Positions 17,653 through 22,587 of a stretch of DNA of 22,587 nt are shown here, one piece after another. Each line of letters opens with the position of its first letter. The stretch's first letter is position 1. Source of the stretch: an uncultured Porphyromonadaceae bacterium (GTDB lineage Bacteria > Bacteroidota > Bacteroidia > Bacteroidales > Muribaculaceae); assembly GCA_937921035.1 (NCBI GenBank), contig CALEUL010000009.1:1-22587 (forward strand). Direction: 5' to 3'. The position numbers were made by a program, and so were the translations under genes. A model generated the notes under the pieces. That model was not told the origin of the DNA and ran no database searches. It was given only the letters and a program-made list of their open reading frames with translations.

Positions 17653-20178
17653 ATGTGTTTTTCCATGAGAATACCATTCCATTCGCGTCGGAATATGAGA
17701 ACTGCCGCTCTATTATTAACCTGCTGTGCGGCGGTCTCTGCACTCGCGCGTGAAAATATACTTCTTGAGAAAGGCTGGAAGTTCACTCGTGCCGACTCGG
17801 TTGTTTTCTCTAACCCGGAATTTGACCATTCCGATTGGGAAGAGGTAAGAATCCCGCACGACTGGGCTATATACGGGCCCTTTGACGTCAATAATGATCC
17901 GCAGAATATTGCGATAATTCAAGACGGTCAGACACATGCCATAGTGCATACCGGACGTACAGGCGGTTTGCCCTTTGTAGGCACGGGTTGGTACAGACTT
18001 GATTTTGAAATCCCGGAATACAATAACGAAAAGAATGTTGAAATCATATTCGACGGTGCAATGAGCGATGCGCGGATATGGGTTAACGGCCGATTCGTAG
18101 GGAACTGGCCTTATGGATACAACAGTTTCAGTTTCGACATCTCGAAGTTTGTTAATGAAGGGATTAACACCGTTGCCGTGAGATGTCAGAATCTATCAGA
18201 CTCTTCGCGATGGTATCCCGGAGCGGGCCTGTATCGCAACGTTCATCTCGTAGTCACCGACAAAGCTCATGTTCCGTCATGGGGAACTCGCATTGTAACT
18301 CCTGTGATAACGAAGGAATATGCAAAGGTAAATATCACCACCGAATTTATTCCAGCCGACGGGAAAAAGTTGAGCAATTACCGGATTAATACAACAATTG
18401 TAGACCTCAACGGTAATTCTGTCGGAAGCGCTCTCTCAACACCGGAAGAATTTGCTGAGGCATTCAATCAGACCGTAATAGTAAAAGAACCAAAGCTATG
18501 GACACCTGAAAGTCCGCACTTATATAAAGCTCACTCCACCATATATGATGGTGATGAAAAAGTCGATACCTTCACGACAACCTTCGGAATACGTTCGATA
18601 GAACTAAAGCCCGATGACGGCTTCTATCTGAACGGTAAAAAGACCAAATTCAAAGGTGTCTGTATGCATCACGACCTTGGGCCGCTTGGAGCTGCGGTAA
18701 ACGAAGCGGCAATACGACGACAGATACGCATACTCAAGGAAATGGGATGCAATGCGATACGCACAAGCCATAATATGCCCGCGCCAGAACTTGTAAAAGT
18801 TTGCGATGAAGAAGGAGTTATGCTTGTGGTCGAGTCTTTCGACGAGTGGAAATATCCTAAAGTAAAGAACGGATATAACCGTCTGTTCGACCAGTGGGCC
18901 GAAAAAGATCTCACCGCACTTATCCGCCATTATCGTAATTCACCGGCCGTTGTAATGTGGTGTATCGGTAATGAAGTAACCGAAGAGTGGTATTATGATG
19001 GTGCCGGAGCAAAAATTGCAAGATTTCTTCTGGACATCTGCCACCGCGAAGACGCCACGCGCCCTGTTACGCAAGGCAACTGCGCTCACGACTATGTCTG
19101 CGCCAACAATATGGCCGCTGTGCTGGACGTTGCAGGTTTCAACTATAGTCCTCAGAAGTATGTCGAAGACTATAATCGTTTGCCTCAGCGGTTAATCCTC
19201 GGAACGGAGACTGCCTCCACCCTTTCAAGCCGTGGAGTCTACAAATTTCCGCTGGAACGAAAATGGATGGCAGAATATCACGACCACCAGGCATCGAGCT
19301 ACGATGTCGAGTCTTGCGACTGGTCTAATTTGCCCGAAGACGATTTCATTCAACACGACGATTTGCCTTATTGCATCGGAGAATTTGTCTGGACCGGCTT
19401 TGACTATCTTGGAGAGCCAACGCCCTACTATACTCATTGGCCGAGCCATTCATCACTTTTCGGCATAGTGGATCTCGCAGGCCTTCCGAAAGACCGTTAT
19501 TGGTTATACCGCAGCCATTGGGCTCCCGAAAAAGAAACATTGCATATTCTTCCTCACTGGACATGGCCCGGACGCGAAGGAAAGACTACACCCGTAATGG
19601 TGTATACAAATTATCCCACCGCCGAGCTGTATCTGAATGGCAAAAGTCTCGGTAAAAAAAGCAAGAACTGCGAGGTGACGATTGAAAACTCAAGCGACTC
19701 GACTTCGATAATGAACTTTAAACGTCTCGAGCGTTACCGTCTCGTCTGGCCGGAGGTCAAATATGAGCCCGGAGAATTGAGGGTCGTGGCTTACGATGCA
19801 GACGGAACACCTATAGCGGCAGACTCGGTAAAGACGGCCGGCAAACCATATAAAATTGTTCTCGAACCGGATCGGAAAGAACTGAATTCTTCAGGCCGTG
19901 ATCTCTCATTCATAACCGTTAAAATCGTTGACAAAGATGGAAATCTTTGTCCGCATGCAGATAACCGCGTCTCCTTCAAGGTTTCCGATGCGGGTAGTTT
20001 CCGCGCAATTGCAAACGGCGACCCTACGTGTATAGAATCTTTTCAGTCGTCATCAATGTCAACATTCGGAGGCATGCTCACTGCAATTATTGCCGCAGAT
20101 GAAGCCCCCGGAACTATACGTGTGGAGGCATCCTCACCCAACCTTAAAAAGGCAACATTAAGCATTTCCGTAAAATGA
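17653..20178 (+). CDS. GH2 exo-beta-glycosidase, beta-galactosidase type
   Basis: This is a retaining GH2 enzyme, probably periplasmic and most like Bacteroidales beta-galactosidases. From Met1 the domains are: jelly-roll sugar-binding domain at about 35-205 (GWKFTRADS, IPHDWAIYGPF, WYRLDFEIP, VNGRFVGNWPYGYNSF, RWYPGAGLYRNV); Ig-like domain at about 206-315; TIM barrel at about 318-625 with KFKGVCMHHDLGPLG, acid/base E441 in CIGNEVTEEW and nucleophile E519 in LGTETAST; then DUF4982-like and Ig-like C-terminal domains (YTNYPTAELYLNGKSLG; VRVEASSP-type end). The start used here lies 6 bp after the previous gene, but Met15 (17695) gives a cleaner signal peptide, MRTAALLLTCCAAVSALA, and may be the true start. 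Beta-glucuronidase activity is an alternative, but the MHHD-LGPLG and GTETAST signatures favour galactosidase. It is the last PUL gene; no terminator follows until 20511. Confidence 0.9.
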   Translation: MCFSMRIPFHSRRNMRTAALLLTCCAAVSALARENILLEKGWKFTRADSVVFSNPEFDHSDWEEVRIPHDWAIYGPFDVNNDPQNIAIIQDGQTHAIVHTGRTGGLPFVGTGWYRLDFEIPEYNNEKNVEIIFDGAMSDARIWVNGRFVGNWPYGYNSFSFDISKFVNEGINTVAVRCQNLSDSSRWYPGAGLYRNVHLVVTDKAHVPSWGTRIVTPVITKEYAKVNITTEFIPADGKKLSNYRINTTIVDLNGNSVGSALSTPEEFAEAFNQTVIVKEPKLWTPESPHLYKAHSTIYDGDEKVDTFTTTFGIRSIELKPDDGFYLNGKKTKFKGVCMHHDLGPLGAAVNEAAIRRQIRILKEMGCNAIRTSHNMPAPELVKVCDEEGVMLVVESFDEWKYPKVKNGYNRLFDQWAEKDLTALIRHYRNSPAVVMWCIGNEVTEEWYYDGAGAKIARFLLDICHREDATRPVTQGNCAHDYVCANNMAAVLDVAGFNYSPQKYVEDYNRLPQRLILGTETASTLSSRGVYKFPLERKWMAEYHDHQASSYDVESCDWSNLPEDDFIQHDDLPYCIGEFVWTGFDYLGEPTPYYTHWPSHSSLFGIVDLAGLPKDRYWLYRSHWAPEKETLHILPHWTWPGREGKTTPVMVYTNYPTAELYLNGKSLGKKSKNCEVTIENSSDSTSIMNFKRLERYRLVWPEVKYEPGELRVVAYDADGTPIAADSVKTAGKPYKIVLEPDRKELNSSGRDLSFITVKIVDKDGNLCPHADNRVSFKVSDAGSFRAIANGDPTCIESFQSSSMSTFGGMLTAIIAADEAPGTIRVEASSPNLKKATLSISVK

Positions 20179-20188
20179 AACATATACC

Positions 20189-20482
20189 TCTCAGCCTCGT
20201 AATCCCAAAATGGCAGAGGCGTTCTACCGAGCCGGATTCATCGAGGCATGGGACCGTGGTATCGAGAAGATTGTGAAACCATCAATATAGACCGACCAGA
20301 AAACAAAAATACTTGAATTGGTGAGAGGTAATCCATCAATCAGTAGAGCTGAAATAACATTGGCATTAGGGTTACACGAAAGTAGTATCAAGCGCAGATT
20401 GGAATCCTTGATATCAAATAGTAGAATCCGTGGTATCGGTCCAGACAAAGGCGGCACTTGGGAGGTAATCGACCAGCAATAG
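20189..20482 (+). pseudogene. C-terminal remnant of an AlbA_2/Schlafen-type ATP-binding transcriptional regulator, with in-frame amber stop
   Basis: The frame from 20189 reads SQPRNPKMAEAFYRAGFIEAW then DRGIEKIVKPSI and stops at TAG 20288-20290. In the same frame it continues TDQKTKILELVRGNPSISRA, then a winged-helix-like segment (ITLALGLHESSIKRRLESL) and RGIGPDKGGTWEVID, ending at TAG 20480-20482. These are the GIEKI block and C-terminal HTH of AlbA_2-domain putative DNA-binding proteins found widely in Bacteroidales. The normal N-terminal 300 or so residues are absent, and the linker between GIEKI and the HTH is shorter than usual. There is no start codon in a sensible position upstream. 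It is therefore a decayed fragment, ending in the terminator at 20511. Its presence marks the transition from PUL to mobile DNA. Confidence 0.75.
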
Positions 20483-20510
20483 CAGAAAATTCAAATAATA
20501 TTCCATCTTT

Positions 20511-20550
20511 AATCCGGCAATTCGATAGTTCGCATTGTCGGATTTCTTTT
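20511..20550 (+). terminator. Rho-independent terminator after the regulator remnant
   Basis: AATCCGGCAAT (20511-20521) pairs with ATTGTCGGATT (20534-20544), an 11-bp stem with one G-T wobble and a 12-nt loop, followed by TTTCTTTT at 20543-20550. It would end transcripts coming from the regulator remnant and, by default, read-through from the PUL, since no other hairpin is seen between 20178 and here. Confidence 0.75.
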
Positions 20551-20604
20551 GATTTTCATAGACAAGCTTAAAAGACAGGGGCATATACAGCTATCTTCGT
20601 TTGA

Positions 20605-21078
20605 TTTCCATTCCTGTATTATAGCTTTGCGGTCCGAACAGGAAAACCAATCGAAAATAATTTCATAACCAACAGGAATTTCAATGGCAAAACCAAGCAT
20701 GTTGCCGCCGACCTTACGGATATCCTGTGTGCTATGCCGTCATGGTCATGGGAAGAGTATACAGCAAGGATTCGGGCAAAAGGTTATACTATTATGATAC
20801 GTCCCGGGAAGAAAGGCCCTTACGGTTATTCCATCGGGATGGGCAAAGCAAGATTCAAGGCATCCGAGCTTGGCACAGGGCGCAGACTGACAGCTTCAAG
20901 AGATGCGCCCGCGCAGCCGCCACACACCTCGGCAAATCCCAGAAATCAGGCCCCAGACGATAGAATTTTTTCACCGGTAAAACAAACAATAAACATAATT
21001 ACAACAATTTGTAAACTCCTTTCGATTCCTCTCTTCCATTTAGTTATTATTGTAGGACTCAAATTTCTCAGTCCGTAA
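20605..21078 (+). pseudogene. Fragment resembling the C-terminus of a Bacteroides relaxase/mobilization protein
   Basis: The frame is open from 20605 to the stop at 21076-21078; the first ATG is at 20734, inside the region that looks conserved. The most protein-like stretch runs from about 20674 to 20910: NGKTKHVAADLTDILCAMPS, then WSWEEYTARIRAKGYTI, GPYGYSIGMG and FKASELGTGRRLTAS. The S-W-E-E-(x)n-R-(x)2-GY block followed by a K/G-x-Y-x-I-x-x-G-x-x-x-(F/Y)KASE(L/I)G pattern is what I remember from C-termini of MobB-type relaxases of Bacteroidales elements. The final 50 residues are low-complexity then hydrophobic and look like decay or read-through. No relaxase catalytic region is present. 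The identification is moderate and from memory. Confidence 0.45.
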
Positions 21079-21096
21079 TTAAAACAATCCTAACAA
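20979..21096 (+). promoter_or_regulatory. Leader of the recombinase gene
   Basis: This AT-rich stretch contains the weak promoter-like pair TTTC (near 21020) and TATTATTG (near 21045), 21 nt apart, against the Bacteroidetes consensus TTTG and TAnnTTTG. The match is one base off in each element, so this is only a candidate start region for the integrase at 21097. No hairpin or operator-like palindrome was seen. Confidence 0.25.
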
Positions 21097-22332
21097 ATGG
21101 CTTCAATAAAAGTAAAATATAGAAAATCATCAGTTAAAGGAAAGAATGGTACTCTTTTCTTTCAGATAATTCACATGAGGCAGGTTCGGCAGATTTATAC
21201 GGACCTGCATATCAGTGAAGATGAATGGAACGCCGCGGCAGCAGCAGTCATCATTCCGTTGGGAAGCGATATTGAAAGAGTCAAATATCTGACCTCGGTA
21301 AAGGAGTCTATAAAAGAACTGCATTTTAAATTGTTGTCTATTACTCAACTGCTGGATCGAAAGGGCGTGCCTTATACAGTCAAGGATATCGTGACGGCAT
21401 ATAACACACCCTGCACCATCGTCGGTTTGGTGTCGTTTACACGAAAACTGATTGATGATATGAAGAAAATCGGCAAAAGAGCCGCTGTTAAACGTTTTGG
21501 CACCACATTGAACAGCCTTTTGGGCTATACCGAGGGTCGTGAAGTGGCCTGGACTAACATCACATCAACCTTTGTTCTCGGTTTTGAGGAATTTCTTATG
21601 AAGCGCGGTCTGCGCCGTAACACCACCTCTTTCTATATTCGCAATCTCCGGGCGATTGTTAACCGTGCTACCGAACAGGATATCGAACTGTCCACCAACC
21701 CGTTCAAACATGTCTATATGGGCGTTGACAAAACAGTCAAGAGAGCTGTCAACATAGACATAATCCGTAAGATACGTGACCTTGACCTCACGAGGCGTCC
21801 GGCGCTAGACTTCGCCCGTAAAGTATTTCTCTTTGCATTTTATACTCGAGGAATGTCTTTTGTTGACATCGCCTTTCTCAAAAAAAAAGACTTACACAAC
21901 GGTATGATAACCTATTATCGTCGTAAGACACGGCAACAGCTAATGGTCAGAATTGAACCGGAGACAAGAAAACTGATTGAAAGTTTTGGAGATAATGAGA
22001 CTGAGTATCTGCTGCCTATAATTACAACAGAAAGAAGTGATACAGAGCGCCAGTATGAGAACGCTTACTACCGTATAAACCGCAATCTTCAGAAAGTCGG
22101 AAAGATGCTTGGTCTTGAAACGAAGCTGACATTGTATGTGGCGCGCCATGCGTGGGCAAGCATCGCGCTAGCGAACCATGTGGCGGTATCTACTATAAGC
22201 AAGGCGATGGGGCATGACTCCGAGAAGACCACAATCATATATCTTCAGTCGCTAGATACATCGTCTGTCGACAACGCCAACAGCGATATCATCCGGATGA
22301 TAGACGGTAGAAAAAAGAAACGGAAAAATTAG
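21097..22332 (+). CDS. Tyrosine recombinase (phage-type integrase, Bacteroidales family)
   Basis: This is a full-length site-specific recombinase of 411 residues, the usual size for Bacteroidales transposon integrases and DNA invertases. The N-terminal arm-binding-like domain (MASIKVKYRKSSVKGKNGTL, then IYTDLHISEDEW) is followed by a SAM-like core-binding domain at about 108-205 (FEEFLMKRGLRRNTTSFYIR). The catalytic domain has R251 in FYTRGMSFVDI, K277 in YRRKTRQ, the YVAR box (Y347, R350; Tyr in place of the first His, as is common in this group), H373 in MGHDSEKTT and the nucleophile Y382 in IIYLQSL. All residues needed for activity are present. A run of nine A at 21880-21888 could cause slippage. 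With the relaxase-like and regulator remnants upstream it probably belongs to a decayed integrative element, but a DNA-inversion role is also possible given the repeats just downstream. Confidence 0.94.
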   Translation: MASIKVKYRKSSVKGKNGTLFFQIIHMRQVRQIYTDLHISEDEWNAAAAAVIIPLGSDIERVKYLTSVKESIKELHFKLLSITQLLDRKGVPYTVKDIVTAYNTPCTIVGLVSFTRKLIDDMKKIGKRAAVKRFGTTLNSLLGYTEGREVAWTNITSTFVLGFEEFLMKRGLRRNTTSFYIRNLRAIVNRATEQDIELSTNPFKHVYMGVDKTVKRAVNIDIIRKIRDLDLTRRPALDFARKVFLFAFYTRGMSFVDIAFLKKKDLHNGMITYYRRKTRQQLMVRIEPETRKLIESFGDNETEYLLPIITTERSDTERQYENAYYRINRNLQKVGKMLGLETKLTLYVARHAWASIALANHVAVSTISKAMGHDSEKTTIIYLQSLDTSSVDNANSDIIRMIDGRKKKRKN

Positions 22333-22376
22333 AGACTGTGTTTTGCGAATCACTCAGTCTCTCGGAACGAGACTGA
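22331..22376. repeat. Overlapping inverted repeats at the end of the recombinase gene
   Basis: AGAGACTG (22331-22338, overlapping the stop codon) is a perfect inverted match to CAGTCTCT (22355-22362). The second arm can instead pair with CGAGACTGA (22368-22376) through TCAGTCT-(CT)-CG, a stem with a two-base bulge and a GAA loop. The three arms thus form mutually exclusive hairpins. They may be a weak terminator (no T-tract follows) or recombinase core sites. Confidence 0.6.
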
Positions 22377-22498
22377 CGTTTAACTGCGCAAAGTTACGAA
22401 ATATATTGGAAATAACCAACATTCGGAAGTCTGAACTTTTCGTAGACCTACAAAACGGATCTCTTTTCGTGTTCCTTTTCAAACAAATGTTTTGCGAA
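22339..22498. repeat. 11-bp direct repeat TGTTTTGCGAA
   Basis: TGTTTTGCGAA occurs at 22339-22349 and again at 22488-22498, 149 bp apart, both in non-coding DNA after the recombinase. Arm-type integrase sites and attachment-site duplications have this size, but no functional assignment is possible from one window. Confidence 0.5.
22389..22419 (-). promoter_or_regulatory. Bacteroidetes-type promoter reading toward the recombinase gene
   Basis: On the minus strand TAACTTTG (22396 down to 22389) matches the Bacteroidetes -7 consensus TAnnTTTG perfectly, and TTGG (22419 down to 22416) stands 19 nt upstream as a -33 element (consensus TTTG). Transcription would start near 22382 and run leftward, antisense to the recombinase gene. 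No minus-strand gene is seen there, so it would make an antisense RNA, or it could be a promoter whose orientation is switched. Confidence 0.5.
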
Positions 22499-22535
22499 AA
22501 TCTCATTATACCATTCGCATAATATTGGATATCAT

Positions 22536-22569
22536 GAGACTGTCTAACAAGTTTGGACAGTCTCTTTTT
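22536..22569 (+). terminator. Rho-independent terminator, or outer arm of a recombination site
   Basis: GAGACTGTC (22536-22544) pairs perfectly with GACAGTCTC (22556-22564), can be extended by three more pairs including one wobble, and is followed by TTTTT at 22565-22569. This is a canonical + strand terminator and a good end for a transcript carrying the recombinase. The arm sequence is nearly the same as the repeats at 22331-22376. Confidence 0.8.
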
Positions 22570-22587
22570 ATAGTCTAAACTGGCTAA

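Larger units (their letters stand above)
22333..22535. other. Non-coding region after the recombinase
   Basis: About 200 bp with no credible coding frame on either strand. It contains the inverted repeats, direct repeat and minus-strand promoter listed separately. There is also an imperfect hairpin, TTTTCGTAG-AC-CTACAAAA, at about 22437-22455 with one bulged base. Confidence 0.6.

Noticed and set aside
20727..20963. Alternative 78-residue frame overlapping the relaxase-like fragment
   Set aside because: The overlapping frame from 20734 carries the conserved-looking motifs, while this one is rich in Arg and shows none.
21880..21888. A9 run in the recombinase as a programmed frameshift site
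   Set aside because: The zero frame is open through it and gives all catalytic residues downstream (K277, R350, H373, Y382), so no frameshift is needed.
22495..22535. Forward promoter-like TAATATTG near 22521
   Set aside because: The only TTTG upstream is about 25 nt away, outside the usual spacing, and the box has one mismatch.
1..22587. tRNA, rRNA, riboswitch or replication origin
   Set aside because: No cloverleaf, rRNA-like segment, known riboswitch core or iteron/DnaA-box cluster was found by eye in the intergenic regions.

Overview
The window looks like a chromosomal segment of a gut-type Bacteroidales bacterium. A member of the Muribaculaceae or a related family is my guess, from the roughly balanced base composition and the short C-terminal sorting-type tail at 9824-9928. 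It carries one almost complete polysaccharide utilization locus (PUL), all on the + strand, followed by the eroded edge of a mobile element.

PUL part 1 (134-9931): a SusC-type TonB-dependent transporter with an N-terminal STN domain, its SusD-type lipoprotein, a 754-residue SusE/F-like lipoprotein built from three copies of a two-domain unit, a clan GH-D (GH27-like) lipoprotein glycosidase, and a smaller SusE/F-like secreted protein that carries a fourth copy of the two-domain unit. These would bind and import a glycan at the outer membrane. A GC-rich hairpin at 9978-10015 then separates this block from the enzymes.

PUL part 2 (10049-20178): a GH3-GH43 fusion with both catalytic sets visible, a BglX-like GH3, a secreted protein with a probable alpha-helical-toroid glycosidase fold that I cannot assign to a family, and a GH2 enzyme of the beta-galactosidase type. 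Gaps are 18 bp, a 4-bp overlap and 6 bp, so this block is probably one transcript. All recognisable enzymes look exo-acting. No endo-glycanase, polysaccharide lyase, sulfatase, esterase or regulator is visible. The mix (GH27-like, GH43, GH3, GH2) would suit a branched plant or mucilage glycan rich in galactose, arabinose or xylose, but the substrate is inference only.

Mobile edge (20179-22587): the C-terminal remnant of an AlbA_2-type ATP-binding regulator with an in-frame amber stop, a terminator, a fragment resembling the C-terminus of a Bacteroides relaxase, an intact 411-residue tyrosine recombinase, and a 3' region. That region holds repeated GAGACTG-type arms in both orientations, an 11-bp direct repeat, a good minus-strand Bacteroidetes promoter and a strong terminator. 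The recombinase and this non-coding region are the most likely place for an undescribed DNA-rearrangement function. The multi-copy SusE/F-like pair and the unassigned 733-residue enzyme are the most interesting parts of the PUL.
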